Positions 27,651-37,265 of a stretch of DNA of 61,854 nucleotides are shown piece by piece. The translations under genes and the position numbers were made by a program. The stretch covers positions 1 to 61,854 of the forward strand of contig NZ_JACMNS010000095.1 of assembly GCF_014378415.1 (NCBI RefSeq), given 5' to 3'. The notes below the pieces were generated by a model. That model saw nothing but the letters and a program-made list of their open reading frames with translations, made no database searches and was not told the DNA's origin. The first letter of the stretch is position 1. Every line of letters begins with the position of its first letter. The stretch comes from Aquabacterium sp. (lineage in GTDB: Bacteria > Pseudomonadota > Gammaproteobacteria > Burkholderiales > Burkholderiaceae_C).

Positions 27651-30308
27651 CGGCGGGCCCAAGGGCGCCAGCAAGGCGTCCAGGTCTGCGGCGCTGAACT
27701 TGGGCGTGGCGGCACCATCGCTGCCCAGCACGCCCTCGGCCAAAGCGGCCTTGCGTGATTGCAGCTCAAGGATGCGCTCCTCGATGCTGCCCGCCACCAC
27801 CAGCTTGTAGACAAACACGGGCTGGTCCTGACCGATGCGGTGTGCTCGGGCCGTGGCCTGATCTTCCACGGCCGGATTCCACCAGGGGTCAACGTGGATG
27901 ACGGTGTCGGCGGCGGTGAGGTTCAGGCCCACACCACCAGCCTTCAGGCTGACCAGGAGGATGGGCACCTCCTTGTTCTGAAAGCGCGCCACCACCTCGC
28001 CACGCTTGGAGGGCGGCGTCTGGCCGGTCAAGGCCAGCCAGGGCAGTTGCAAGATGTCCAGTTGCTGCTCGATCAGGCCCAGCATCTCGGTGAACTGCGA
28101 AAACACCAGCACGCGCCGGCCCTCATCGACCAACTCGGGCAGCATGTCCAACAGAACTTCCAGCTTGGCGCGCTCCATGGTCTTGGGTGTTTGCTCGCCT
28201 TTGAGCAGGTAGGGGTCGCAACACACCTGCCGCAGCTTGAGCAAGGCATCCAGGATGGTGATCTGTGCGCCCGCGAAGCCCTTGCGCAGCAGGACGCGGC
28301 GCACCTGCTCGTCGGCCGCCAGGCGCACGCTTTCATACAGATCGCGCTGGCGGCCTTGCAACTGCAAGCGCTTGATCACTTCGGTCTTGGGCGGCAGCTC
28401 GGTGGCCACGTCCTGCTTGCGTCGGCGCAGGATGAACGGCCGCACGCGCTTGGCCAACAACTCGGCCCGCAAGGTTTCTCCGCCGACTTCGATGGGCTTG
28501 CGCCACAGGCGGTGGAAGCTGCGCGAATCACCCAGAAAGCCCGGCATCAGGAAATCGAACTGCGCCCACAACTCGCCCAGGTGATTTTCAAGCGGCGTGC
28601 CAGTCATGCACAAGCGGTGGCGGGTGTGCAGGCGCCGCACGGCCCGCGCGCTGTGGCTGGACGCGTTCTTCACCATTTGCGCTTCATCCAGGATCACCAG
28701 GTGGAAGGGCTGGGCTTCCAGCACCCGGATGTCCCGCCACAGCAGGGGGTAGGTGGTCAGCACGATGTCGTGCTCGGCCATCAGGGCAAAGTCATCGGCA
28801 CGCTGTGGGCCTTGCAAGGTCAGCACGCGCAAACCGGGCGCCATTCGTTTGATCTCAGCCTGCCAGTTGAACACCAGCGACGTCGGCAGCACCACCAGCA
28901 CCGGCCGATCAAGCCGCCCGGCATGCTGCTCGATGAGGATGTGGGCAAGGGCCTGCGCCGTCTTGCCCAGGCCCATGTCGTCGGCCAGGATGCCCGCCAG
29001 GTGGTGTTCGCGCAGGTATTGCAGCCAGGCCACGCCATGCAACTGGTAGGGCCGCAGGGTGATGTTCAAGCCCAATGGGGCCGCCACCGGGCGCGGCTCG
29101 CCTGCACCCTCCAAGCGCCGGGCCAAAGCCTGCAAGCCAGCGGCACCCTGCAGTTGCCAGGCGCCATGCACACCCGCGCGCTCGGCCTGCGTGTCGAGCA
29201 GACTCAAGCGCAGATCATCGATGCGGTGAGCATCCCAGGGCGACAGGCGCAGTGGTCCATCGACGCGCCTTGGATCGGTCAACAAATCCAGCATGGCGCC
29301 CACAATGACCTTGAGCGGTGCGGCCAAAGCGTGGATGCGCTTGCCGCCTGGCGCGCGCAGAGAGATCAGCGCCAGATCGTCGATGGCGGCCACCTTGTCG
29401 GCATCCAGCCAGCGCGCATCGCGGCGCAACAAGTCGGCCAGCAAGGGCGACAGGTCCAGGGTCTGCCCATCGATCTCAACGCCCAGGGACAAGAGCCAGG
29501 AGCCTTCGCGCCGAGCCAGGCCCAAACCATCGGGCAGCGCACCGCGCCCACGAAGACGCGAGGCCACCTCCTTACCCAGCACCTCGCCGGTTTCAGAATC
29601 GACGATCAAACGCCAGGCCTCGACCGGCACGCTTTCATGCGCAAAACCGGGGCGCACGACGACCGTCCAACCCTGGGCCTGCAGGCCCGGTGCCTGGTCG
29701 GCCCAGAAGTCGCCAAAAAATTCCTCCTGCAGCAAGGACCACAGGTGATCGTGCTCACCCTCCGCGTTGGCCATGCGCCATTGCAAGGCATCGGGCGGCA
29801 AAGGGTGAAAGCCCAAGGCGCGGATGGTGTCCAGCGCATCGGCCTCGGCGCCCAGATCGCGCCGCAACGTCACCGACTGGCCCCCCGCGTCCAGCATGGG
29901 CTGCATGGCCTTGGGCCGGCTGTTCAACAAGGCGGTGGGGGCGTGCGTTTCCCAGCGCAGGCCTTCGTCGGTGGCGTAGGCCCAGTCGATGTGCGCCACG
30001 GTCACCGTGCCGCCGCGAGGTCCAAACAGGCCTGAGGGCTTCATGCCCAACAGGCCATCACCCCGGCTCAGAGTCTGCAAGGTCAGCCGGGGGCGAAAGT
30101 GCCCTTGAACTTCGCCGCCGGCAGCCTGGACCGAGTCAAGAAAACCATCTGGAATCGGCTCGTCGGCGCTGGCACGCAGCAAGGCCATCACGCGGGCAGC
30201 GTCTTCACCCAGCAAAGGCGGCAGTTGCATCAAGGTGGCCTTGTCGGCCTGGCGGCGCAATGCGTCTACCCAGGCGCGCACGGCCTCACTGCTGCGAGGA
30301 CGGCTCAC
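27645..30308 (-). CDS. SNF2-family DEAD/DEAH-box helicase
   Basis: An 887-residue ATP-dependent DNA translocase. The GTG at 30308 is the only start after an upstream in-frame stop and overlaps the preceding gene by 23 bases. The first ~420 residues match no motif I know. The SNF2 core then shows motif I DDMGLGKTAQA (~437), motif II DEAQ (~540) where most have DEAH, MTGTPLENHLGELW, and in the second RecA-like lobe LVFSQFTEML, SLKAGGVGLNLTAADTVIH and RAHRIGQ (~819). Bacterial members are linked to transcription recycling or defence. Here it follows a metabolic gene, with no methylase or nuclease partner. A SWIM zinc finger is not seen. Confidence 0.88.
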   Translation of the reverse strand: MSRPRSSEAVRAWVDALRRQADKATLMQLPPLLGEDAARVMALLRASADEPIPDGFLDSVQAAGGEVQGHFRPRLTLQTLSRGDGLLGMKPSGLFGPRGGTVTVAHIDWAYATDEGLRWETHAPTALLNSRPKAMQPMLDAGGQSVTLRRDLGAEADALDTIRALGFHPLPPDALQWRMANAEGEHDHLWSLLQEEFFGDFWADQAPGLQAQGWTVVVRPGFAHESVPVEAWRLIVDSETGEVLGKEVASRLRGRGALPDGLGLARREGSWLLSLGVEIDGQTLDLSPLLADLLRRDARWLDADKVAAIDDLALISLRAPGGKRIHALAAPLKVIVGAMLDLLTDPRRVDGPLRLSPWDAHRIDDLRLSLLDTQAERAGVHGAWQLQGAAGLQALARRLEGAGEPRPVAAPLGLNITLRPYQLHGVAWLQYLREHHLAGILADDMGLGKTAQALAHILIEQHAGRLDRPVLVVLPTSLVFNWQAEIKRMAPGLRVLTLQGPQRADDFALMAEHDIVLTTYPLLWRDIRVLEAQPFHLVILDEAQMVKNASSHSARAVRRLHTRHRLCMTGTPLENHLGELWAQFDFLMPGFLGDSRSFHRLWRKPIEVGGETLRAELLAKRVRPFILRRRKQDVATELPPKTEVIKRLQLQGRQRDLYESVRLAADEQVRRVLLRKGFAGAQITILDALLKLRQVCCDPYLLKGEQTPKTMERAKLEVLLDMLPELVDEGRRVLVFSQFTEMLGLIEQQLDILQLPWLALTGQTPPSKRGEVVARFQNKEVPILLVSLKAGGVGLNLTAADTVIHVDPWWNPAVEDQATARAHRIGQDQPVFVYKLVVAGSIEERILELQSRKAALAEGVLGSDGAATPKFSAADLDALLAPLGPPQ

Positions 30309-31098
30309 TGAACTGGCCCATGGTCAGGCGCGTGAAATGCACGGTCAACCCGCCCAGATCGCCATACTGGATGGCGATGTCTTCGTTCAAGGGCAGCGTG
30401 AAACTGCCCGCGTAAGAACCAGTGATCACGGCCTGGCCCGCATGCAAGCCCTGCCCGCGGCTGCGCAAAAATTCGACCAACCAGTACAGCGGTGACCGAG
30501 GCAGGACGTTGGGATGGCGCCCCTTGTGCAGGCGCTCAGCGCCGGATGCCTGGCGCACGCGGATCGCCAGGTCAGTGGCAGCGCTGGACCAGACGGCATC
30601 GACCTCAGGGCCAAGGAACAAGCCCTGGTTGACCAGACCATCGGCCAGCTTCTCGGCAAAGCTGGCCTGGGCCGCCTCGGCAGGTGTGTAGCGGCCATCG
30701 ATCAATTCAAGGGCGATGTGCGTGCGCGCGATCGCGTCGTCCACTTCTGCTTGGCTGTAGGGCGAGGCGCGTGCTGGCAAGTCTTGGCGCAGGATGAAGG
30801 CCAACTCGGGCTCCACCCGCACGCAACCATCTTGGGCAAAGACAGCGCAGGGGCTGCCCGTGTGAACCTTGTTGGCGTAGATGGGGGCGGCCGTCAAGCG
30901 GCCCTCCAGGGGCAACGCGCACTTCCAGGCGCCGATGCGCGCCGAAAGTTGTTGCGTGACCGCTGCCTGAACGTCAAAGGCCTCATCCAGGGATTGAGGG
31001 CGGCAACCCTCTGGCAGGCGAGCCCCTTGCTCACCGGACAAACGGCGTGCAGACAGGATGCGCGCGGCATCCATGGCTTTTGAAGGCGATCCCGTCAT
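30286..31098 (-). CDS. 2-keto-4-pentenoate hydratase / fumarylacetoacetase-fold protein
   Basis: A 270-residue protein; the ATG gives MTGSPSKAMDAARIL. The MhpD-type fold is suggested by APIYANKVHTG, the metal-binding EPELAFIL (E-x-E), THIALELIDGRY and a closing GSYAGSFTLPLNEDIAIQYGDLG. Family enzymes hydrate 2-hydroxypentadienoate or decarboxylate 4-oxalocrotonate in aromatic meta-cleavage. No other meta-cleavage gene is near, so the actual substrate is open. Its 3' end overlaps the helicase start by 23 bases, suggesting translational coupling of two unrelated functions. Confidence 0.82.
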   Translation of the reverse strand: MTGSPSKAMDAARILSARRLSGEQGARLPEGCRPQSLDEAFDVQAAVTQQLSARIGAWKCALPLEGRLTAAPIYANKVHTGSPCAVFAQDGCVRVEPELAFILRQDLPARASPYSQAEVDDAIARTHIALELIDGRYTPAEAAQASFAEKLADGLVNQGLFLGPEVDAVWSSAATDLAIRVRQASGAERLHKGRHPNVLPRSPLYWLVEFLRSRGQGLHAGQAVITGSYAGSFTLPLNEDIAIQYGDLGGLTVHFTRLTMGQFSEPSSQQ

Positions 31099-31127
31099 GC
31101 CCAATCCAGATCCCCCCAGGCGCAGGC

Positions 31128-31346
31128 TCACCGCTTGCTGGACAAGAGCAGCGAAGCCGCGCCCACCACGATGGCGCCCACGCTCAACCAAGTGGGAATG
31201 GCCACGGTTTCTTTCTGGCTCATGGACAGCTCAATGGGGCCGATTTTGGCGGCCTGATGCTCTTTGGTGTAGCTGACGCCGCCATACACCAAACCCAGCG
31301 TGCCCGCCACGATCAACACAATGCCAACGACCTTGACCGGATTCAT
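31128..31346 (-). CDS. Tiny two-helix membrane protein, DUF3185-like
   Basis: A 72-residue protein starting at MNPVKVVGIVLIVAGTLGL. Two hydrophobic segments (5-24 and ~48-66) flank a polar loop with KIGPIELSMSQKE. Small bacterial proteins with this build and an IGPI-type loop occur widely without known function; DUF3185 is the nearest name I can give, not firmly. It is 29 bases upstream of the hydratase start on the same strand and diverges from edd. Confidence 0.65.
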   Translation of the reverse strand: MNPVKVVGIVLIVAGTLGLVYGGVSYTKEHQAAKIGPIELSMSQKETVAIPTWLSVGAIVVGAASLLLSSKR

Positions 31347-31441
31347 GATGCAGATTTCTCCAGTGGAGGATGTGGTGCCAGAATCAGGCACAAGGCATCT
31401 TAAGTCATGCCATTCGCCCCCATAACCCCTCTGATCCAGCC

Positions 31442-33277
31442 GTGAACACCCATCCTCAGCTTCTGGCCATCACTGATCGCATCCGACTGCGCAGCACGGC
31501 CACGCGTCAGCGTTATCTGCAGGGCATTGAAGACGCCGGCAGGTCCAATCAATCGGGTCGAGCCCAGCTGGGCTGTACCAACCTGGCCCATGGCTATGCC
31601 GCCGCCGAGCCCGCCGACAAGATCTGGCTGCGCGAACAGCGCAAGCCCAACATCGCCATCGTCTCGTCCTACAACGACATGTTGTCGGCCCACCAACCAC
31701 TACAGGCCTTTCCTGAATGGATCAAGCAGGCCGCGCGCGAAGCCGGCGCCACCGCACAGTTTGCCGGCGGCGTGCCCGCCATGTGCGATGGCGTCACGCA
31801 AGGCCGGCCCGGCATGGAGCTGTCGCTTTTTTCGCGCGACGTGATCGCCCTGTCCACGGCCGTGGCCTTGTCGCACAACATGTTCGATGCCGTGTTGTGC
31901 CTGGGCGTGTGCGACAAGATCGTGCCAGGCCTGTTGATCGGCGCCTTGAGCTTTGGCCACCTGCCCACCATCTTCGTGCCCGCTGGCCCCATGGGCACGG
32001 GTTTGCCCAATGCCGAAAAAGCCAAAGTCCGCCAGAAATTTGCGGCGGGCGAGATCGGCAAAGAGGCCTTGCTGGAGGCCGAGGAAAAGTCCTACCACTC
32101 GGCGGGCACCTGCACTTTTTACGGCACAGCCAACAGCAATCAAATGTTGATGGAAGTGATGGGACTGCACCTGCCCGGTGCCGCCTTTGTCTCGCCCAAC
32201 ACACCGCTGCGCGAAGCCCTGACGCGCGAGGCCGCGCGCCGCGTCGCCAGCATCACGCACCTGGGTGGCAACCACATCCCGCTGGGCAAGGTCATCGACG
32301 AAGAAGCCATCGTCAACGGCATCGTCGGCCTGCTGTCCACGGGCGGCTCCACCAACCACACCTTGCACCTGGTGGCCATTGCGCGGGCGGCAGGCATCAT
32401 CATCGATTGGGATGACTTCGACCGCCTGTCGTCCGTGGTGCCGCTGCTGGCCCGCATCTACCCCAACGGCAACGCCGACGTCAACGAGTTCCACACCGCT
32501 GGCGGCATGGCCTTCCTGATCCGCGAATTGCTGGACGCCGGGCTGCTGCACTCTCAGGTGCTGACCGCCATGGGCCGGGGCCTGCACCACTACACGCAGA
32601 CGCCCATGCTGCACAACGAGCTGGTTCATTGGCAGGCCGTGCCACCCGACAGCGGCAATGCCACCGTGCTGGTGCCCTTCTCCACGCCCTTCTCGCGAGA
32701 CGGCGGGCTCAAGGTGCTGAATGGCAACCTGGGCCGATCGGTGATCAAGGTGTCCGCCGTCAAGCCAGAGCACCGCTTGATCGAAGCCCCCGCCGTGGTC
32801 TTTGACCAGCAGGAAGACCTGATCGAAGCCTACAAGCGCGGCGAGCTGGAGCGCAGCTTCGTGGCCGTGGTGCGCTTTCAGGGGCCGCGCGCCAATGGCA
32901 TGCCCGAGCTTCATTCGCTCACGCCCACCCTGGCCAATCTGCAGGACAAGGGCTTCAACGTGGCCCTGGTCACCGACGGCCGCATGTCGGGTGCCTCGGG
33001 CAAGGTGCCTTCGGCCATCCACATCACGCCCGAAGTGCTGGCCGGTGGCCCGCTGGGCAAGGTGCGCGATGGCGACATCATCCGACTGGATGCCGAAGCC
33101 GGCACCCTGACCGCCTTGGTCGACGAGGCGGAATGGGCACTGCGTGAAACCCCCACGGCTGACCTGTCCGCCAACACTCACGGCAGTGGCCGCGAGCTGT
33201 TCGGCACCTTCCGCCATGCCGTCACCGGTGCCGAGCAAGGCGCCATGTCTTTTGGCTTCCCCCCCGACAATCCATGA
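31442..33277 (+). CDS. edd: 6-phosphogluconate dehydratase
   Basis: A 611-residue enzyme converting 6-phosphogluconate to 2-keto-3-deoxy-6-phosphogluconate, the first dedicated Entner-Doudoroff step. I start at the GTG giving [18 protein letters not shown], matching family length (~605). IlvD/Edd-family 4Fe-4S landmarks are present: [33 protein letters not shown] and [16 protein letters not shown] carry the cluster cysteines, and [18 protein letters not shown] is the C-terminal signature. The stop overlaps the eda start as ATGA. It diverges from the tiny membrane-protein gene across 95 bases. Confidence 0.96.
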   Translation: MNTHPQLLAITDRIRLRSTATRQRYLQGIEDAGRSNQSGRAQLGCTNLAHGYAAAEPADKIWLREQRKPNIAIVSSYNDMLSAHQPLQAFPEWIKQAAREAGATAQFAGGVPAMCDGVTQGRPGMELSLFSRDVIALSTAVALSHNMFDAVLCLGVCDKIVPGLLIGALSFGHLPTIFVPAGPMGTGLPNAEKAKVRQKFAAGEIGKEALLEAEEKSYHSAGTCTFYGTANSNQMLMEVMGLHLPGAAFVSPNTPLREALTREAARRVASITHLGGNHIPLGKVIDEEAIVNGIVGLLSTGGSTNHTLHLVAIARAAGIIIDWDDFDRLSSVVPLLARIYPNGNADVNEFHTAGGMAFLIRELLDAGLLHSQVLTAMGRGLHHYTQTPMLHNELVHWQAVPPDSGNATVLVPFSTPFSRDGGLKVLNGNLGRSVIKVSAVKPEHRLIEAPAVVFDQQEDLIEAYKRGELERSFVAVVRFQGPRANGMPELHSLTPTLANLQDKGFNVALVTDGRMSGASGKVPSAIHITPEVLAGGPLGKVRDGDIIRLDAEAGTLTALVDEAEWALRETPTADLSANTHGSGRELFGTFRHAVTGAEQGAMSFGFPPDNP

Positions 33278-33921
33278 GCAACAAAAACCACATGCTGGCG
33301 GCCGTGATGCGCCTGAGTCCCGTGATCCCCGTGCTGGTGATCAACCGCACCGCCGACGCCGTGCCCATCGCCCGCGCCTTGCTGGCGGGCGGCTTGAAGG
33401 TGCTGGAGATCACCTTGCGCACCCCCAACGCGCTGGAAGTGATCGAAACCCTGGCCAGAGAAGTGCCTGAAGCGGTGATCGCCGCAGGCACCGTGACCAC
33501 CATCAAGCAATGGGATGACGTCGCGCGCGCGGGGGCCCAGTTCGCGGTCTCGCCGGGGCTGACCCCGGCATTGGCCCAGTTCGCCCACAAAGCGGCCATT
33601 CCGCTGCTGCCAGGGGTGGCCACGGCCAGCGAGTTGATGACCGCAATGGACGCGGGCTTTGAGTGCTTCAAGTTCTTCCCGGCTCAGCAAGCCGGTGGCG
33701 TCGCCATGCTCAAAGCCCTGGGCGGCCCTTTTGCCGACGCGCTGTTTTGCCCCACCGGCGGCATCACGGTCGAGACTGCACCCCATTTTCTGGCCTTGCC
33801 CAACGTGGCCTGCGTGGGCGGCTCGTGGCTGGCCCCGGCGTTATTGGTGGCAGCGGGCGACTGGTCGGCCATCGAGGTGCTGGCGCACGCATCCAGCGGG
33901 CTGGGCCGACTCACCTGCTAG
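33274..33921 (+). CDS. eda: 2-keto-3-deoxy-6-phosphogluconate aldolase
   Basis: A 215-residue class I aldolase splitting KDPG into pyruvate and glyceraldehyde 3-phosphate. Family features: [13 protein letters not shown] with the catalytic Glu, [11 protein letters not shown], and [14 protein letters not shown] where the second K is the Schiff-base lysine. [28 protein letters not shown] forms the phosphate site. The start overlaps the edd stop by 4 bases, the classic edd-eda coupling. No other gene follows on this strand. Confidence 0.96.
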   Translation: MSNKNHMLAAVMRLSPVIPVLVINRTADAVPIARALLAGGLKVLEITLRTPNALEVIETLAREVPEAVIAAGTVTTIKQWDDVARAGAQFAVSPGLTPALAQFAHKAAIPLLPGVATASELMTAMDAGFECFKFFPAQQAGGVAMLKALGGPFADALFCPTGGITVETAPHFLALPNVACVGGSWLAPALLVAAGDWSAIEVLAHASSGLGRLTC

Positions 33922-33930
33922 GCCGCGATA

Positions 33931-34902
33931 TCAAGCCGCCACCAGCAAGGTCTCGGCAAAGGGCCAGTCCTCGTCAATCCATTGGTCGGCCGAAGTGAAT
34001 CCGGCCTGCGCGCTCATGGCCAGCACATCGGGCGCCAGGTACTTGCGGCTGATCTCGGTCCAGATGGTTTCGCCCGCCTCGAAGCCAATCGTTAGGCCCG
34101 CACCAGGGATGTCCACCGATTGCCTGATGCGAGACCTGATGTGCATCTCGATGGCGCTGGTCTCTGGATTGAAGCGCGCCTCGTGCTGGAACTGGCTGAT
34201 GTCGAAATTGGCCCCCAGGTCATGGTTGATGCGCACCAGCAGGTTCAAGTTGAATGCTGCCGTGACGCCTAAAGCATCGTCGTAAGCCTTGATCAATGGC
34301 TGCAGGGGTTTGACCAGGTCAGTGCCCAGCAGTAGCGCATCACCAGGGCGCATCAACTTGCGCACCTCACACAGAAATCGCTGCGCATCGGGCCGCGCAA
34401 AATTGCCAATGGTGCTGCCCAGAAACAGCACCAGCATCGGCGATTCACCCTGGCGCATGGCCGCGACCTCTTGCAGGCCTGGCAGGTATTCGCGCTCGAT
34501 GCCCAACACCTTCACCCCGACGATGTCGCTCAGCTCGCGGCTGCAATGCGCCAAGGCCGTTGCCGAGATCTCGATGGGGTAGTAGGTGCATGGTTGGCGC
34601 AGTGCGCAAGCCTCCAAGACCCAACGGGTCTTGCGACCACTGCCGCTGCCCAACTCCACCAACGTGCTCACGGGGCCCAAGCGGATCAACACGTCTTGGG
34701 CATGCGCCTTGATCAGGCGTTCGTCAGCGCGGGTCAGGCCGTATTCTGGCAAATGCGTGATGACCTCAAACAAGGCCGATCCAACCGCGTCGTACAGGTA
34801 TTTGGATGGCAGGGTCTTCTGGGGTGATTGCGTCAAACCACCATAGACATCGGTGGCAAACGCATCGGCCTGAGCAGCGGTGGGTGCGGTGGGGTGGGTC
34901 AT
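33931..34902 (-). CDS. egtD: L-histidine N-alpha-methyltransferase EgtD
   Basis: A 323-residue SAM-dependent enzyme that trimethylates histidine to hercynine, the first ergothioneine step. The N-terminal KTLPSKYLYDAVGSALFE is the family opening, followed by the SAM motif ELGSGSGRKT at 83-92. FLGSTIGNF and GDALLLGTDLVK lie mid-protein, and EISRKYLAPDVLAMSAQAGF at the end. It starts 21 bases after the egtB stop on the same strand, forming a two-gene operon. Confidence 0.95.
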   Translation of the reverse strand: MTHPTAPTAAQADAFATDVYGGLTQSPQKTLPSKYLYDAVGSALFEVITHLPEYGLTRADERLIKAHAQDVLIRLGPVSTLVELGSGSGRKTRWVLEACALRQPCTYYPIEISATALAHCSRELSDIVGVKVLGIEREYLPGLQEVAAMRQGESPMLVLFLGSTIGNFARPDAQRFLCEVRKLMRPGDALLLGTDLVKPLQPLIKAYDDALGVTAAFNLNLLVRINHDLGANFDISQFQHEARFNPETSAIEMHIRSRIRQSVDIPGAGLTIGFEAGETIWTEISRKYLAPDVLAMSAQAGFTSADQWIDEDWPFAETLLVAA

Positions 34903-34923
34903 GCCTGTCTTTCTGTTGTCAGA

Positions 34924-36264
34924 TCAGTCCGCACTGACGCAACGCAAACCTGCGTAGACGTGCTGGTAGTGCGCCTGAAACCAGTTGCGAAACGAGGGCC
35001 TGAGCATGCAGGCCGCGGTCCTGGGCGATCCGCCCTTCAAGACAAAGTGCTGTCCATCAAAAAAATCCTTGGAATACCCGGGGTAAAACGGAAATGCTTC
35101 AAAGCCATCGGCGGGCTGGAAAGCACTTCGGGTCCACTCCCAACCATTGCCGAACATGCCCACCACGCCAAAGGCGCTGACCTGTTGGCAGGCCTGAACG
35201 GGCTCGGGATCCCAACGGCGAAAGTTGGCGTTGCACTGCCCTTCTTGCACAGGCTGAGCCCCCAAGGCCGCCCGCATCCATTGCGCCTCCGTGGGCAAGG
35301 CCTTGCCAGCCCAACGCGCGTAGGCACTGGCTTCGGCATGACTGACGTACACCGGCCAATCCAAGGGCAAAGGCAGCTCCTGGTGCATGGCACGCAGCCA
35401 CCAGCCGTCGCGCTCACAGCGCCAGAACGCAGGTTGCCTGATGCCTTGGCTTTCTCGCCAGGCCCAATCTTGTGGTTGCCAGAATTCAGAGCGCTCGTAG
35501 CCGCCATCGGTCATGAAGGCCAGGTACTGGCCATTGGTGACCATGTACTGGTCGATGGCAAAGGTCGGCACCGCGACCTCATGCGCGGGGAACTCGTTGT
35601 CCCAGCCAAACGCCTGCGCATTGCTGCGAGATTCACCCAGCATCACGCGCCCGGGCGGAATGCTAACCATGGCTGTTGGCATTGCTGACCGGGCAGGTGC
35701 CACCTGGGCGGCCAAAGGCGCTTCTGCTGCGTCTCGCGGTGAGCCCACCGGCAAGCGGTGCAGCATGTAGGTCAGCGTTTCGGCGTGCATCAAACGGTGC
35801 TCGATGGCCACGTTGAGCAAGCAGGCGACATCGAAATGCCGTCCACTGCCACCGGCCCACGGCCCTTGCCAGCTCACCGGCAGGGTGCCCATGAGTTCGT
35901 CCAGCGCTTCGCGAACCGAGAGCCTGTAAGCATGGATATCCTGCAGATTTGGCCAGTCGCCCGGCACATCTTGCGGAAAACCACTGCCCACCGGGTCAAT
36001 GCCAAAGGCGAACAACTGGTTGAAGCCGGCATTGACAGACGCCGTGATCGCCCGCCTGGTGGTCAACAGGTTCCAGTCAAAGGCTTCCAGGTGCCCCAGG
36101 TAAAAAACGACGCGGTGCCGCTCGGCAATCGGCCGCTGGTACAAGACGTCGGGCGAGAGGCTGTCGAATAAAGCATCGGTAATGGACCGGGCTTCGTGCC
36201 AACGCGCCAGAAGCTTCGGCCGAACGTCAGGACGATCAAGGGCAATCAGTTCTTCGCGGTTCAT
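34924..36264 (-). CDS. egtB: Ergothioneine biosynthesis protein EgtB (iron-dependent sulfoxide synthase)
   Basis: A 446-residue enzyme joining hercynine to a cysteine thiol using O2. The N-terminal DinB-like domain holds the iron ligands: H58 in LGHLEAFDWN and the HxxxHxE motif with H156, H160 and E162. From ~200 the FGE-sulfatase-like domain carries the substrate site, with MVTNGQYLAFM, LPTEAQWMRAA and a final RPSFRNWFQAHYQH. The operon has egtD but no egtA, egtC or egtE, which fits EgtB types that use free cysteine. A selenoneine synthase (SenA) is the main alternative, but senB and senC are absent and egtD is adjacent. Confidence 0.88.
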   Translation of the reverse strand: MNREELIALDRPDVRPKLLARWHEARSITDALFDSLSPDVLYQRPIAERHRVVFYLGHLEAFDWNLLTTRRAITASVNAGFNQLFAFGIDPVGSGFPQDVPGDWPNLQDIHAYRLSVREALDELMGTLPVSWQGPWAGGSGRHFDVACLLNVAIEHRLMHAETLTYMLHRLPVGSPRDAAEAPLAAQVAPARSAMPTAMVSIPPGRVMLGESRSNAQAFGWDNEFPAHEVAVPTFAIDQYMVTNGQYLAFMTDGGYERSEFWQPQDWAWRESQGIRQPAFWRCERDGWWLRAMHQELPLPLDWPVYVSHAEASAYARWAGKALPTEAQWMRAALGAQPVQEGQCNANFRRWDPEPVQACQQVSAFGVVGMFGNGWEWTRSAFQPADGFEAFPFYPGYSKDFFDGQHFVLKGGSPRTAACMLRPSFRNWFQAHYQHVYAGLRCVSAD

Positions 36265-36347
36265 GACACATGGGCAAAATCAGATGGCGCCCACGATAAC
36301 CGAAGTACAGTTGCATTGTCGATGACAGGGGTCATCAGGAGGACAAC

Positions 36348-36629
36348 ATGAAAGCCATCTGGAACGGCGTGATCATCGCCGAAAGTGACGACATCGTGGT
36401 GGTTGAAGGCAACCATTACTTCCCCGAGAGCGCGCTCAAGCGCGAATACGTGCTGTCCAGCAATCGACGTACCATGTGCTCGTGGAAAGGCGAGGCCAGT
36501 TACTACACCTTGTTCGTGGATGGCGATGCCAACCAGGACGCGGTCTGGTACTACCCTGAGCCGAAAGAAGCCGCGCAAGAAATCAAAGGCCGGGTTGCCT
36601 TCATGCGCGGCGTCTCAGTCGAGGAGTGA
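36348..36629 (+). CDS. DUF427 family protein
   Basis: A 93-residue protein with an excellent ribosome site (AGGAGG five bases before the ATG). MKAIWNGVIIAESDD, VEGNHYFP, SWKGEASYYTL and DAVWYYPEPKEAA match the DUF427 single-domain beta fold (up to ~88). Family function is not established. It diverges from egtB and ends 10 bases from the convergent redoxin gene. Confidence 0.9.
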   Translation: MKAIWNGVIIAESDDIVVVEGNHYFPESALKREYVLSSNRRTMCSWKGEASYYTLFVDGDANQDAVWYYPEPKEAAQEIKGRVAFMRGVSVEE

Positions 36630-36639
36630 CCAGGCAGGG

Positions 36640-37236
36640 TCAGGCGGCCAGGGCCTTCTGGCCCGAAGGCGCTTCGGCCAGTTCGGTGTCGCGCCACTTG
36701 ATCGAGCACCCGATGCTGGGGTATTGATCGCCGGGCCCATAGCCGTAATAGGCAATCAGGCGCATGGCATCGAACAATTCGCGAGGGGCGTCTTCAGGTG
36801 CGGGTTCGCGCCCCGAAGCGTCCAGGCGCCCACGGTAGTGCAGGCAACCCCCAGCGTCGAAGGCGTAAAAATCAGGGGTGCAAACGGCACCATAGGCGCG
36901 CGCCACTTCTTGCGTTTCGTCGTGCAGGTAGTGGAAAGGGAAATCCATCTCGGCAGCAAGGCGCTGCATGTTATCGAAGCTGTCCTCCGGGTAGGTAGAG
37001 TCGTCGTTCGAGTTGATGGCAATGGTGTTCACGCCCAGGGGCAGCAACTCGCGGGCATCGCGGATGATGCGTGGCAACACGGCCTTCACATAAGGGCAGT
37101 GGTTGCAGATGAAGATGACCAGCGTGCCATGCCGGCCAGACAACTCCTTGAGCGTGTGCATCTTGCCGTCCACGCCCTTGAGGCGGAATGGTGCAGCGTG
37201 CCAGCCAAGGTCAGCGATGGGGGTTGTCACGGCCAT
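36640..37236 (-). CDS. Thioredoxin-fold redoxin (AhpC/TSA-like)
   Basis: A 198-residue cytosolic protein with a thioredoxin fold. The active site reads CNHCPYV (C44 and C47, a CxxC), followed by NSNDDSTYPEDSF and the cis-proline loop VCTPDFYAFD. This variant of the thiol-disulfide family is common as thioredoxin family protein; some are peroxidase-like. It is the last gene of the minus-strand run after cbbZ (29-base gap) and may be read through from the Calvin-cycle operon, where redox control would make sense; that link is inference. Confidence 0.87.
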   Translation of the reverse strand: MAVTTPIADLGWHAAPFRLKGVDGKMHTLKELSGRHGTLVIFICNHCPYVKAVLPRIIRDARELLPLGVNTIAINSNDDSTYPEDSFDNMQRLAAEMDFPFHYLHDETQEVARAYGAVCTPDFYAFDAGGCLHYRGRLDASGREPAPEDAPRELFDAMRLIAYYGYGPGDQYPSIGCSIKWRDTELAEAPSGQKALAA

Positions 37237-37265
37237 GAATATCTCCTTAACTCGTCGGTTGACAA

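Noticed and set aside
27759..30035. A 758-codon open frame on the plus strand
   Set aside because: Antisense to the helicase gene, whose conserved motifs are on the other strand.
30286..31098. Member of an aromatic meta-cleavage operon
   Set aside because: The hydratase fold fits, but no dioxygenase, dehydrogenase or aldolase partner is present.
31700..33238. A 512-codon open frame on the minus strand
   Set aside because: Antisense to edd; no family character.
34924..36264. Selenoneine synthase (SenA) instead of EgtB
   Set aside because: No senB or senC lies nearby and egtD is directly downstream; not fully excluded.
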